DNA from: UQRS01 sp964481575
GTDB taxonomy: Bacteria; Bacillota; Clostridia; Oscillospirales; Acutalibacteraceae
DNA length: 64,000 bases
Direction of reading: 5' to 3'
NCBI GenBank assembly: GCA_964481575.1
Contig: CAYZTR010000001.1
Location: forward strand, 120,557 to 184,556
Shown here in pieces: positions 32,752 through 43,422 of this stretch. The notes under the pieces are model-generated. The model did no database searches, was not told the DNA's origin, and was given only the letters and a program-made list of their open reading frames with translations. The first letter of the stretch is position 1; every line of letters begins with the position of its first letter. A program made the position numbers and the translations under genes.

Positions 32752-35700
32752 ATGCAAGCAAAACGTTGGTTGAGTTTTCTGCTTTGTTTGTGCCTGGTAC
32801 TGTCTACCGTAGGCGGCGCCTTGGCGGTTTCCGCCGCGCCAGATGACAGTATGCCCAATCCGGATGTATATCTGGATTTTGAGGATGGCACAGGCGCTGA
32901 TGTGAACGGTAACGTCACAGCTACACTGGGTTCTTCCGTGACCATTGCAGAATCCGGAAAAACCGGCAACAAATCCGCATCCTTCACCAATGTGAAATCC
33001 ATGAACGGCATGGTATACTGGGAAGTGGATGATTACAATCCCCTTGCCGAGACCCGCACTACCGGCGCCACCATTTCCATGTGGGTGAATCAGGAATCTA
33101 TGGTAAATGATACCTACTTCTTCTCCTATGGTTGGTATGGTTACCGGTTCTACATTGGGTACAATGGCAACACCTTTAAAGTCAGCATTCGGAATAACGA
33201 TGCCAATCCCACCGTTGACCTGGCTTGTGCTGCCGGGAATACTGCCTTTAACGGCCAATGGGCTTTGCTTACCGTGACCTTTGACCCCAATAAGGTTTGC
33301 ACCATTTATATTAACGGCGAGGTGGCTGCCAGCGACTCCATATTCTACACCCCCTACGACATTGCCCGCCAGGTGGAGAAGCAAAACCGGGCCAATGCTG
33401 CCTGGATTGGATATTATGCCATCGGCGGCGCACCTTACTGGCCCACCAACAGCAACCCCACCATGCTGGTGGACGATTTTGCCCTGTATACCCAGTCTCT
33501 GTCGGCTCCTCAGGTCAAGGCTCTGTATGACGCTTCTGCCCAGCCTACTGCTGCGGCTGCAGACGTGGCGGCAGAGATTAACGCCTTGCATCCTGCTGCC
33601 GGAGACGCTGCTGCCCTGGCTGCCATCCAGAAGGCTGAGGCAGATTATAACGCCTTGTCAGACAGCGACAAGGCGTTTGTGGACGAACCCGCCATCCGGG
33701 AGGCTTACAACACCTATTATAATGCGGTGGCCGATGCCAATGGCGGAAAATTGGCCGAGCTGACTTTTGAGGATGGCAGCTATGATGAGGCATTGGATCG
33801 GGCAGCTGTCACTGCCGGTTCCAGCGTCACCATCGCCGATACCGGCAAATTTGGTTCCAAATCCGCACAGATTACCAGCACCAGCTCCAGCGCATCCATG
33901 ATTAGCTGGCATGCGGATGCGTATGACCCCTTCCTGTATACTGCGGACGGTACTACCATTTCCATGTGGGTTAACTTAAAAGAAATCCCCACCACGGCCG
34001 GGTATTTGTTCTCTTACGGGTTATGGGGGTTCCGGTTCTACATCGGATTCCTCAGCAATAACCGGCTGGAGGTCAGTGTTCGGAATGAAAAGCTGTCCTG
34101 GGCGACTCAGTCCATGACAGCCGACGCCAGTTTGCTGACTGCCAACACCTGGACGCTGGTAACCCTGACTTGTGACGCTGATCGGGTCTGGACGTTATAT
34201 TTAAATGATACCGCTGTGGGGCAAGCGCAGCTGGATTACACCCCCTGGGATATCGCCCAGGCTGGCAGTACCGCGCCTACCCGTACCCATAATGATGCCG
34301 GGCAGTATGACAACATTTACTCCATTGGCCATGTGCATTATTGGGGCAACGCCAACCCCAACGGATATGTGGATGATATGATTATTTATAACAAAGTACT
34401 GACCGCTGGGGAGATTTACCAGCGGTACACCAATACGGCTGTTCCTACCGAGGGCGCTGCCGCAGTTGTGGCAAAGATCAACGCCCTGTCCGGGGCCAGC
34501 GATCTGGCTGCTGCTCTGGAAGAGGTACAGGCGGCTTATGACGCCCTGTCTCCGGCTGAACAGGAGCTGGTCTCCAATTATGGGCGATATCTGTATTATG
34601 CGGCTGCGGTGAAGGTGGATGCTCTGACCACTGCTACTGTCGGCTATCAGCCCTCTTATCTGGATATTTTGGACGCTGCCGCCGAAGCTGTGGAAACTGC
34701 CAAGGCCGCAGGGCAGGATGTTTCCGATCTGGAGGCTTTGGTGGATGCTGCCGAGCAGGCTTACGAAACTGCCAAGGCGGCCTATGATGCTACCTTGACC
34801 CGTTTGGACAACAAGACGGTGGTCTCGAATATTACCGGCCCCAACGCCGGAACGACCAACGGTGAGCGGGTGGAGATGCTGTTTGACTCCTCCCTGACCA
34901 CTAAGATGGGAACCAATCAGACCACCTGTATCGTCACCTGGCAGACCGATGCCCTCTATACTGTGGGCGCCTACGGGATGGTTACCGGTACCGATTCGGC
35001 CCAGTGGACCAAGCGTTCCCCCATTGGCTGGAAGTTGGAGGGTTCTGCGGACGGTGTTACCTGGGAGACCATGGATGAAATTTTCGATTCTGGTATGGGT
35101 GACGTGAACAATACCGAGTATAAATTTTACCTGGAGAACCCCGGGGCTTATCAGTATTTCCGGGTTACCTTTAAGGGCGATCACGGCGCCGGTTTCCTCC
35201 AGCTGGATGAGATTTGGTTGTATTTGGACGCCAATCAGGACATCCAGGTGGACGATGCCAAAGTGCAGGCTGTGGTGAATGCCATTGATGTCATTCAAGT
35301 TACGGAGGAGAAATCCTGCATACAGGCCATTCAGGCAGCTGAAGCGGCTTATGGTCAGTTGAACTCCCTGGAGAAACTGGAGGTTTCCAATTACAGCAAA
35401 CTGGCCCAGTACCGCAAGGATTATGCCCAGGCGGTGACTGCCGCACAGAATGGACAGTCCATCTATCTGGATTTTGAGGATGGTACGGTAGACGATGTGG
35501 CGGACCGGGTTAGCATTACCCAGGGTTCCGCTGCCTCGATTGTGGAGGCCGGCGCCAACGGCGCAAAGTCTTTGTCCACGCAGAACACCAATTCCATGAA
35601 CAGCATGGTTTATTGGGAAGCCGACGATTACGATCCCTTTGAGGAAACCGAAAATACCGGCATTACCATATCCATGTGGGTGAAGTTGGATGCCAATTCC

Positions 35701-38034
35701 AGCAATGCCGCCCTGTTCTCTTACGGTTGGTGGGGTTATCGGTTCTTCGTCAGCCTGTCTGGCGAAAATCTGGAGATCAGTACCCGAAATAATGACGGCG
35801 ATCCCACCAGCGCTATGCAGGTTCTGAATGTTAAGTCCGAACTGACCGAATGGGCCCAGTTGACCGTTACCTGTGACACCAACCGGGTTTGGACGGTCTA
35901 CATCAACGGGGCGCGGAAGGCCAGCCAACAGCTGGTATATGCGCCTTACGATATTGCCAGCAAGCGGGAAACCAAGGAAACCCGGGCCAGCATTGCCTGG
36001 ACGTCCTTCTACGCACTTGGCGGCACCCCCTTCTGGACCACCAACCCCAACATCAGTATGCAGTTAGATGATTTTGCCCTGTATAATCAGGCGCTGAACT
36101 ACGGTCAGGTGCTGCAACTGTACGATCCGGACGCTGACTATGATGCTGCGGCGGTGCAACAGGTGGTGGATGCCATCAACGCCCTGCCGGATACGGAGGA
36201 TTCCGGTTTTCCGGCCGCTTTGCGTGCAGTCCAGGCCGCTTACAATGCCCTGAATCCATATGAGCAGGCCGATGTGACCAACGCTGATGTGCTGGAATCT
36301 GCTTTGGCTGCTTTGGCGCAGCAGTATCCTGCTGCGATTCTGGGATTCCAGGGAGAGGACGTACAAAATGCTGTGGTGGAAGGTGATACCGTTCTGGTGC
36401 TTCTCCGCAGCGGCGCCGATTCCTCCAAGGCTGCTGCTGCACCTGTTCTGGCAGCTGGCTGTACCGTGACTCCTGCCTCTACCGGCACGATGGATCTGTC
36501 CCAGCCTGTGACCCTCCATGTGAGCCAGATTTATGGCGAGGAACAGGATTACACCGTCATGGCTTATTCCGCTGCCAATGTGACTGCATTGGATAAGGTG
36601 GAAAGCGCGCCGGTGCAAAAGCTGATTGCCCAGCTGCCGGCCAAGGTTTATCGGAACCAGCTGGACATTGCCAAGGAAGCTGTGGAGGCTTATACTGCTC
36701 TTACTGACCTGCAGAAACTGCTGCTGTCTGATACCCAGCGTGTGGTAGATGCTGCGGCCCGGGTAGAGGAACTGGAAAACAGCCCCATCCGTATTACCTG
36801 TGTCGGTTCCAGCTGCACGGAAGGCTCCGGCAGTTCGAACAACGCTACCAAGAGTTACCCCGCCCAGATGGGGCAGATGCTGGGAGACGGTTTTGTGATT
36901 ACCAATGCCGGCCGCGGCGGCACCACTGTGGTGAATAATCCTCCCTCCGGTGTGGGCGTTTACTCTTACATGACGGTGGAGCAGTGGCAGCAGGGCTTGC
37001 AAAGTGAACCGGATATTATGATCATGTTTGTCGGTTCCAATGACGCCACCAACGGCCGCTGGAATGTGGATGGCTACAAGGAAGCCTTCATCCGGGATTA
37101 TAAGATCATTATGGAAACCTATATGGCGTTGCCCTCTCATCCTTATGTCTTTATCTCCTATCCTTATCAGTCCAGCGACGGAGATCGGCATCAGTATATT
37201 CCCGAGATCATGGAAATTATTGATGATCTGCAGGTGGAATACAACTGTGGATTGATTGACTTCTACACCATTACTGAGCAGTTGTTCCAGGAGCAAAACA
37301 ATGGTGGCACCAAGTATTGGACCGACGGCGTCCATCCCAATGATGCCGGTTATGAGAGGATTGCCGAAGTGGCCAAAGACGCCATTCTCGAATATTTGTC
37401 CGGTTTGGATGCGGCTGCTGCCGCCACTGGGATTCAGGTAGACGGTGTTGCATTGCCCGGTTTTGATCCGAATACCAATATCTACACTTTGGATTGCCAA
37501 AACGGTGGAATCCCACAGATTACCGCCACCGTTCCAGATGGTTTTACGGTTAAAGTGACCCAGGCTACCTTGACCAATCCTGTGGCAACTGTTTATGTAG
37601 AAGCGGCCTATTGCGATTATGGTGCCTCCTATGAGGTTTACATGGAAAACTTGGGGAACGATATGGATCAGGAGGCCGCTCAGGCTGTGATCCAGGCCAT
37701 AGAGGCTTTGGGTAGTGTGCCGGCCTCAGCCGATGTGGCTGCCGCCCGGGCCGCTTATGACGCCCTGACCGATGCCCAGAAAACCCTGGTTACCAACTAT
37801 GATCTGCTGTTGGCTGCCGAGCAGGCAGTGCAGCCGCCGGAAGTGGGCCTTAAGGGAGATCTGAACGGTGACGGCGTGCTGAGTGTCACCGATGTGGTGC
37901 TGCTGCGCAAGGCGATTTTGAATCAGGACACGGTTGCGCAGGAGCCTGCTGGTGATATGAACAGCGACGGCGCTTTGTCAGTAACCGATGTGGTACTCCT
38001 GCGGAAAGCAATTTTGAATCAAGGCCGCGAATAA
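32752..38034 (+). CDS. Giant secreted LamG/F5-8C/SGNH hydrolase protein with dockerin, copy 1
   Basis: A 1760-residue protein starting at the ATG behind AAGGAGG, with a signal peptide (1-30). Domains by approximate residues: LamG-type lectin fold 1 (37-258), LamG 2 (333-565), F5/8 type C or CBM32 domain (683-830), LamG 3 (903-1120), an SGNH hydrolase (1343-1553), a cadherin-like beta domain (1568-1645) and a dockerin (1700-1760), separated by helical spacers such as ARAAYDALTDAQKTLVTNY. SGNH signatures are VGSSCTEG (likely nucleophile Ser1354), NAGRGG, VGSNDAT and DGVHPNDAGY. I infer a scaffold-bound enzyme that removes acetyl or other esters from complex glycans while lectin domains hold the substrate. 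Confidence 0.9.
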   Translation: MQAKRWLSFLLCLCLVLSTVGGALAVSAAPDDSMPNPDVYLDFEDGTGADVNGNVTATLGSSVTIAESGKTGNKSASFTNVKSMNGMVYWEVDDYNPLAETRTTGATISMWVNQESMVNDTYFFSYGWYGYRFYIGYNGNTFKVSIRNNDANPTVDLACAAGNTAFNGQWALLTVTFDPNKVCTIYINGEVAASDSIFYTPYDIARQVEKQNRANAAWIGYYAIGGAPYWPTNSNPTMLVDDFALYTQSLSAPQVKALYDASAQPTAAAADVAAEINALHPAAGDAAALAAIQKAEADYNALSDSDKAFVDEPAIREAYNTYYNAVADANGGKLAELTFEDGSYDEALDRAAVTAGSSVTIADTGKFGSKSAQITSTSSSASMISWHADAYDPFLYTADGTTISMWVNLKEIPTTAGYLFSYGLWGFRFYIGFLSNNRLEVSVRNEKLSWATQSMTADASLLTANTWTLVTLTCDADRVWTLYLNDTAVGQAQLDYTPWDIAQAGSTAPTRTHNDAGQYDNIYSIGHVHYWGNANPNGYVDDMIIYNKVLTAGEIYQRYTNTAVPTEGAAAVVAKINALSGASDLAAALEEVQAAYDALSPAEQELVSNYGRYLYYAAAVKVDALTTATVGYQPSYLDILDAAAEAVETAKAAGQDVSDLEALVDAAEQAYETAKAAYDATLTRLDNKTVVSNITGPNAGTTNGERVEMLFDSSLTTKMGTNQTTCIVTWQTDALYTVGAYGMVTGTDSAQWTKRSPIGWKLEGSADGVTWETMDEIFDSGMGDVNNTEYKFYLENPGAYQYFRVTFKGDHGAGFLQLDEIWLYLDANQDIQVDDAKVQAVVNAIDVIQVTEEKSCIQAIQAAEAAYGQLNSLEKLEVSNYSKLAQYRKDYAQAVTAAQNGQSIYLDFEDGTVDDVADRVSITQGSAASIVEAGANGAKSLSTQNTNSMNSMVYWEADDYDPFEETENTGITISMWVKLDANSSNAALFSYGWWGYRFFVSLSGENLEISTRNNDGDPTSAMQVLNVKSELTEWAQLTVTCDTNRVWTVYINGARKASQQLVYAPYDIASKRETKETRASIAWTSFYALGGTPFWTTNPNISMQLDDFALYNQALNYGQVLQLYDPDADYDAAAVQQVVDAINALPDTEDSGFPAALRAVQAAYNALNPYEQADVTNADVLESALAALAQQYPAAILGFQGEDVQNAVVEGDTVLVLLRSGADSSKAAAAPVLAAGCTVTPASTGTMDLSQPVTLHVSQIYGEEQDYTVMAYSAANVTALDKVESAPVQKLIAQLPAKVYRNQLDIAKEAVEAYTALTDLQKLLLSDTQRVVDAAARVEELENSPIRITCVGSSCTEGSGSSNNATKSYPAQMGQMLGDGFVITNAGRGGTTVVNNPPSGVGVYSYMTVEQWQQGLQSEPDIMIMFVGSNDATNGRWNVDGYKEAFIRDYKIIMETYMALPSHPYVFISYPYQSSDGDRHQYIPEIMEIIDDLQVEYNCGLIDFYTITEQLFQEQNNGGTKYWTDGVHPNDAGYERIAEVAKDAILEYLSGLDAAAAATGIQVDGVALPGFDPNTNIYTLDCQNGGIPQITATVPDGFTVKVTQATLTNPVATVYVEAAYCDYGASYEVYMENLGNDMDQEAAQAVIQAIEALGSVPASADVAAARAAYDALTDAQKTLVTNYDLLLAAEQAVQPPEVGLKGDLNGDGVLSVTDVVLLRKAILNQDTVAQEPAGDMNSDGALSVTDVVLLRKAILNQGRE

Positions 38035-38085
38035 AGGGGAAATCCCGGAATACCGGAAACGGTATTCTAGGGAACTGTTGATGAT

Positions 38086-38128
38086 GCACCCTGTGGGGAA
38101 CGTTCCGGTTCCTGCAGGGTGCGTTTTT
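38086..38128 (+). terminator. Terminator of giant gene 1
   Basis: GCACCCTG pairs with CAGGGTGC, with GGAAC/GTTCC inside, followed by GTTTTT. Confidence 0.8.
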
Positions 38129-38527
38129 ATGGAGAACTTCAGCCGACTGTCCTGGTGGCAGTGGCTTTTATGTGGCTGTAATAGGGGAGTTGCTGCTGTC
38201 AAATTACGAAGGCTTGTCTTGTTCGCAAGGGAAGGAGTGGCGCTTCACCTGTTTGGAGCTGTTCTGTGGGAAATGGTACAAGACGCTTCCCAACAAAAAT
38301 GAAAGTTGCTTGGTAGGGAAGGTTGATTTTTCGAATACAGAACATCTTGTATTTAGAATGGAGACGATAGTTTTTTACGGATGGCAGGTGAGATTTTTGA
38401 TTTATCTCCGATATGTGTGACTTTTAAAATAATTAAATCGTATATTTTTTATTGGTATAATAAATAAATTATAATTTTTATACAAATATTTGGCTAAAAT
38501 TTGACATTTGCATTGACGGTTTTTGGG

Positions 38528-38556
38528 TTGACTTACCTGAAAGAAGCCGATATACT
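38528..38556 (+). promoter_or_regulatory. Promoter of giant gene 2
   Basis: TTGACT (38528-38533) and TATACT (38551-38556) are 17 bases apart, in a segment nearly identical to the promoter of giant gene 1. Confidence 0.7.
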
Positions 38557-38710
38557 TAAATTACAGTTTTTAAATCGTTATAATGTGAAACGATTTGGGT
38601 TCTTGCGTCGTAAGATCAGATTTGGGTTGCCCATGTTGCCAGACGGCTGATGCACTTTTCCACGGCTTCCTGACTGGTGACGACGATGCGTACAAAAAGG
38701 AGGTTATTTT

Positions 38711-41700
38711 ATGCAAGCAAAACGAGTATTGAGTCTGTTGCTTTGCCTGTGCCTACTGCTATCTGCCTTTGGTGGTGCGCTGTCGGTAAGTGCGGTTGAT
38801 GCGACGGATATGCCCAGCCCAGCAGTTCATTTGGATTTTGAGACTGACAGCGGCTGGACGGTAGGCAACAATGTTACTGTAACAAAGGGAAGTTCTGTCT
38901 CCGTCACCGACGGAGGTAAGGTTGGGGGCCGTTCCCTGTCCTTCCCAAACGCCTCTAACAAAAAGGAAGGTATGGTTTACTGGGATGCCAATGCGTATGA
39001 TCCCTTTGACAACACCCAGACTTCCGGCGCCACCGTTTCCATGTGGGTGAATGTGACGTCCCATTCCAACAATTCCTATTTGTTTGCCTATGGTTGGTAT
39101 CATAACCGCTTCTATCTGGGGTGGGACGGCAGCACCTTCAAGCTCAGTGTGCGCAATACCAGCAAAAGCAACACCAACCAGGATCTGGCCATTAATGACG
39201 CCGCTTTGAACGGAAGTTGGGCGCTGGTCACCATTACCTGGGAATCAAACGGAACCTGGACGGTTTACATTAACGGTAAAGCGGCCGGTTCTTACACCTT
39301 GGATACCATGTATTCTCCCTACGTTCTGGCTGCCCAGAAATCCGGGGCCACCGATCCCCAAAGAACGGACTTTGCCTGGACCGACTATGTTTCCATCGGC
39401 GGTACCACCTTCTGGGCCGGAGAGAGCAACCGGAACACCCCCGTCATGCTGGTGGATGATTTCTCCATTTACACCCAGTCTCTGACTGCGGATCAGGTCT
39501 GGTATTTGTTTTCTGCTGAAGTAGCGGCATCTTCTGCCGCCGATGCGGTCAATCAGCAGATCTCTGCCCTGACGGATGCCGGGGAAAATGTTACCCTGGA
39601 AGACCTTCAGACTGCCCAGGCTGCTTACGATGCGTTGTCCACTGCGGATCAGGCTTATGTCAATGATACCGCCCTGGCTGCCGCCTGGAGCGTTTACTAC
39701 AATACCAAAGCCAACGCCAACGGCGGAAAGCTGCTTTCCTTGAATTTTGAGGATGACACCACCAGCGATATTCTGGGCCGGGTCACCCCGAATCTGGGCA
39801 GCAGCGTGGAAATCGCTGCCGGCGGCAAGTACGGCGCCAAATCGGCATCGGTGACTGCCAATGTCAAAACCATGGAAGGTACCGTCAACTGGCGTGCCGA
39901 TGATTATGATCCCTTCCTATACACTGAGAACGGCACCACCATTTCTATGTGGGTCAATCTCAGCGCAAAAGGATCGCAAACCTATCTGTTCTCCTATGGA
40001 CTGTTCGGTTACCGGATTTATATTGGTTACGGGGACAGCGGGAACTTTGAAGTCAGTCTGCGGAATGAGGCCACGGTGGGCACCCTGACCCTATCCCTGT
40101 CTTCCGATCAGATCCCCCTGAATCAGTGGACCTTGCTGACGGTGACCTGCGATGCCCAGAAGAATTGGAATGTTTATGTGGACGGGGAACTTGCCAATGC
40201 CAATCCCGCGAACTGGAATTATTCCATGTTTGACATTGCCACTGCAGCAAAATCTGCCCCCACGCTGAAGCATGAGAATAGCAACGCCTATACCAATTAC
40301 TACACCATCAGCGGCGCTTCCTACTGGCTGCTGCCCAACACGGCTGGCATCCGGAACAACGCCGTTGCGAAATATGATGAATTCACCATTTATAACAGGG
40401 CTCTGACCGCCGCGGAAATTACCGCTCTCTGCAATGTGGTGGTGTCCGATGAGAACGCCAAGGCGGTGGCAGCGGAGATTAACAAGCTGGACGGTCTGTC
40501 TGGCGATGCTTTAGCGGCCCAGATGGAAAAGATTTCCCAATTGTATAACGCTCTGTCTGCCGCTGAGCAGGAGCTGGTCTCGAACCGCGGCACCTATTTG
40601 TATGATCTGGCAAAGGAACAGGTGGAGGCTCTGACCGATCTGGAGGTCAGCTATCTGCCTGATTACCGGAATGCCTTAGAGGCGGCAGAGGCGGCTGTGG
40701 CAACCGCCAAGGCTGCCGATGCAGACGTCGCCGATCTGGAAGCAGTGGTGACCCAGGCCCGGCAGGACTATACGCTTGCCTTGAAGGCTTTGGTTCGGCT
40801 GGACAATCAAGAAGATGTAACCGTTCTCAGCGGCCCCAATTTGGGAACTGATAACGGAGAGCGGGTGGAAATGTTGTTTGATTCTTCCCTGTCTACCAAG
40901 ATGGGGACCAATCAGCTGACCTGTACTGTCACCTGGAAGACCGATTCTTTCTATACCATCGGCGCTTATGGTATGGTCACCGGTACCGATTCCGCCCAGT
41001 GGACCAACCGGAACCCTAAAGGTTGGAAATTGGAAGGCTCTCTGGACAATGTCACTTGGGAAACCATTGATGAGGTCGCCGATTCCGGCATGGAAAATGT
41101 CAACAATACGGAATATCAATTTTATCCGGACAACGTAGGTACCTACCAGTATTTCCGCATTACCTTTACGGGTACCTATGGCGCCGCCTATCTCCAGTTG
41201 GATGAAATCTGGCTTTATGCTGTTGCTGGTGAGGAGATTTCTTATGACGCACAGGCGGTTGTAGATCTGATTGCCGCCATTGACAGCCTGCCTGCCGTCG
41301 ATGACGCTCAGTTTCCCATTGCGCTGCAGGCTGCCGAAGCTGCCTACAACGCCATGAACAAGTATGAGCAGGCCGACGTGACCAATGTTGCCGCTTTGCA
41401 GGAGGCGTTGGCTGCGCGGGCGACCCTGTATCCTGCCCAGCTGTATGGCTTTAGCGGCGCAGATATTGAAGCTGTAATCGTGGAGGGGAATACTGCTCTG
41501 GTGTTGGTAAAAGCAGGGGTAGATCTGGCTCAGGTTTCTGCCAAACCTCAGCTGTCTGCCGGCTCTTCTACTGCGCTGGATAATGCCGGAACCTTGGATT
41601 TCTCTAATGAATTTACCCTGCATGTGACCCAAGAATACGGTGAAGAAGCTGACTACACCGTGAAAGCCTACTCTGCTGATGCTGTGAAATCGGCGGATAA

Positions 41701-43135
41701 GGTGGAGGCTGCACCGGTGTCCAAAATGGCGGCTAATCTGCCGGTATATCTCTATCGCAATGATATGGCTGACGCCAAAGATGCTGTCATCGCCTATCAG
41801 GCTTTGACCGATTTGCAGAAGCTACTGGTCACCTACGGACAGCGGGCTGCCGATGCGGCGGTTCGCATGGAAGAGCTGGAGAACAGCCCCATCCGTATTA
41901 CCTGTGTTGGTTCCAGCTGCACCGAAGGATACGGCTGCTCCGACTTTAACGGCGCTAAAACCATGAGTTATCCGGGCCAGATGGATACGATGCTGGGGGA
42001 TGATTTCACGGTTTACAATGCCGGATTGTCCGGATCCACTGTGGTGGATGTGCCGCCTGCCGGGGTTAGCGTTTATTCCTATATGTCTCAGGCCAATTAT
42101 CAGCGCGGGTTGGCTAGTGAACCGGATATTATGATTCTGTTTGTCGGTTCCAACGATGCCACCAGTGGCCGCTGGAATGTGGCCGGATACAAAGAGGCTT
42201 TCATTCGTGATTACAAGATGATTATAGACGCCTATCTGGCCTTGCCTTCTCACCCCTATATTTTCGTCTCTTATCCTTATGATTCTACTGCTTCGGATCG
42301 GCACCAGTATGTACCTGAGGTTATGGAGATTATGGATCAGCTGCAGGCGGAATACAACTGTGGTCTGATTGACTTCTATACCATTACCAATCAGTTGATT
42401 ACTGAGAATTATAGTAAGTACTGGGCGGATGGGGTTCATCCCAACGATGCCGGATATGAAAAGGTTGCCGAAGTGGGTGCTGCTGCGATTCTGGAGTATG
42501 TCAATGGGCTGGCAGAAGGAAGCAAGGCCACCGGAATTCAGGCAGACGGTGTTTCTCTGGAAGGGTTTAATGCGGATACTACCGCTTATACCATCGACTG
42601 CAGCACCGGCCATTCTCCCACCATTACCGCTACAGCAGCCGACGGTTATACCGTCCGGGTGCGGCAGGCTACCCTGTCCAATCCGGTGGCTACCGTGTAT
42701 GTAGAGGCGGAACGCGGGGATTATGGCACGGCCTATGAAATCGTCATGAACGACATTGGCGTGGATCCCGAGGATCAGCAGGCCACCGATACAGTCATTG
42801 AATTGATTTCTGCGTTGGGCGAGTCGCCTGCACAGGAGGCGGTGACTGCCGCCCGGGCTGCTTATGACGCTCTGACGGATGCCCAGAAAGCCCTGGTGAC
42901 CAACTATGATGTGCTGCTGGCTGCTGAGCAGACGGTGCAGCCGCCGGATCCGGTTATCATGGGAGACCTGAACAAAGACGGTGTGCTGAGCGTCACGGAT
43001 GTGGTATTGCTGCGCAAGGCGATTTTGAATAATACCAGGGCCACCCAGGAACCTGCAGGTGATATGAATGGTGACGGCACGTTGTCTGTGACCGATGTGG
43101 TACTGCTGCGGAAAGCAATTCTGGCAGCAAAATAA
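38711..43135 (+). CDS. Giant secreted LamG/F5-8C/SGNH hydrolase protein with dockerin, copy 2
   Basis: A 1474-residue paralogue of the preceding gene, in the same orientation. After the signal peptide come LamG 1 (38-267), LamG 2 (339-573), F5/8C (695-836), helical and beta spacers, the SGNH hydrolase (1057-1267, VGSSCTEG with likely Ser1069, VGSNDAT, DGVHPNDAGY), a cadherin-like domain (1273-1346), a helical spacer and a dockerin (1417-1474). The main difference from copy 1 is that the third LamG domain between F5/8C and SGNH is absent. The ribosome site is AAGGAGG and the first codons (MQAKR) match copy 1. The function is likely the same, perhaps on a related glycan. Confidence 0.9.
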   Translation: MQAKRVLSLLLCLCLLLSAFGGALSVSAVDATDMPSPAVHLDFETDSGWTVGNNVTVTKGSSVSVTDGGKVGGRSLSFPNASNKKEGMVYWDANAYDPFDNTQTSGATVSMWVNVTSHSNNSYLFAYGWYHNRFYLGWDGSTFKLSVRNTSKSNTNQDLAINDAALNGSWALVTITWESNGTWTVYINGKAAGSYTLDTMYSPYVLAAQKSGATDPQRTDFAWTDYVSIGGTTFWAGESNRNTPVMLVDDFSIYTQSLTADQVWYLFSAEVAASSAADAVNQQISALTDAGENVTLEDLQTAQAAYDALSTADQAYVNDTALAAAWSVYYNTKANANGGKLLSLNFEDDTTSDILGRVTPNLGSSVEIAAGGKYGAKSASVTANVKTMEGTVNWRADDYDPFLYTENGTTISMWVNLSAKGSQTYLFSYGLFGYRIYIGYGDSGNFEVSLRNEATVGTLTLSLSSDQIPLNQWTLLTVTCDAQKNWNVYVDGELANANPANWNYSMFDIATAAKSAPTLKHENSNAYTNYYTISGASYWLLPNTAGIRNNAVAKYDEFTIYNRALTAAEITALCNVVVSDENAKAVAAEINKLDGLSGDALAAQMEKISQLYNALSAAEQELVSNRGTYLYDLAKEQVEALTDLEVSYLPDYRNALEAAEAAVATAKAADADVADLEAVVTQARQDYTLALKALVRLDNQEDVTVLSGPNLGTDNGERVEMLFDSSLSTKMGTNQLTCTVTWKTDSFYTIGAYGMVTGTDSAQWTNRNPKGWKLEGSLDNVTWETIDEVADSGMENVNNTEYQFYPDNVGTYQYFRITFTGTYGAAYLQLDEIWLYAVAGEEISYDAQAVVDLIAAIDSLPAVDDAQFPIALQAAEAAYNAMNKYEQADVTNVAALQEALAARATLYPAQLYGFSGADIEAVIVEGNTALVLVKAGVDLAQVSAKPQLSAGSSTALDNAGTLDFSNEFTLHVTQEYGEEADYTVKAYSADAVKSADKVEAAPVSKMAANLPVYLYRNDMADAKDAVIAYQALTDLQKLLVTYGQRAADAAVRMEELENSPIRITCVGSSCTEGYGCSDFNGAKTMSYPGQMDTMLGDDFTVYNAGLSGSTVVDVPPAGVSVYSYMSQANYQRGLASEPDIMILFVGSNDATSGRWNVAGYKEAFIRDYKMIIDAYLALPSHPYIFVSYPYDSTASDRHQYVPEVMEIMDQLQAEYNCGLIDFYTITNQLITENYSKYWADGVHPNDAGYEKVAEVGAAAILEYVNGLAEGSKATGIQADGVSLEGFNADTTAYTIDCSTGHSPTITATAADGYTVRVRQATLSNPVATVYVEAERGDYGTAYEIVMNDIGVDPEDQQATDTVIELISALGESPAQEAVTAARAAYDALTDAQKALVTNYDVLLAAEQTVQPPDPVIMGDLNKDGVLSVTDVVLLRKAILNNTRATQEPAGDMNGDGTLSVTDVVLLRKAILAAK

Positions 43136-43189
43136 AAGAGGAGCCACCGTGCCAAAATAAAGGAGTTCCTCGATATCAAAAACATGCAG

Positions 43190-43218
43190 TCGGGCAGTCC
43201 TAAGGGCTGCCCGATTTT
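43190..43218 (+). terminator. Terminator of giant gene 2
   Basis: TCGGGCAG pairs with CTGCCCGA around a nine-base loop and is followed by TTTT. Confidence 0.8.
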
Positions 43219-43330
43219 GTGTATCGGTTACTTGGGTCGGTTGTCCCAGGCGTGTTTCGCGAAAGGGAACTGCAATCAAACCATCGGCAAATTCTTTCAA
43301 AATACATCTGCTAAATAGATTCACATAAAG

Positions 43331-43363
43331 GGGACGGCCCTCCATATTTTGGAGGGCCGTCCC
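43331..43363. terminator. Strong hairpin between giant gene 2 and the ABC operon
   Basis: GGGACGGCCCTCC and GGAGGGCCGTCCC form a perfect 13-base stem with an AT-rich loop. It lies 60 bases beyond the end of the leftward ABC permease gene, where it probably ends that transcript; only a short T run follows. Confidence 0.5.
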
Positions 43364-43422
43364 AAAGCAATCAATATCCATGATTTACTACATCCAAAGA
43401 ACCATATAACTATACGCTTCTA

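Larger units (their letters stand above)
38035..38710 (+). other. Intergenic region between the two giant genes
   Basis: About 680 bases. It contains the terminator of copy 1 (38086-38128), an AT-rich middle part with no convincing frame, the promoter of copy 2 (38528-38556) and a 150-base leader. Short frames here lack ribosome sites and family features. Confidence 0.5.

Noticed and set aside
34201..35928. Long minus-strand frames under the giant genes (also 36064-37500 and 41822-43381)
   Set aside because: They are antisense shadows of repetitive Ala/Asp/Thr-rich coding sequence, with low-complexity products and no start signals.
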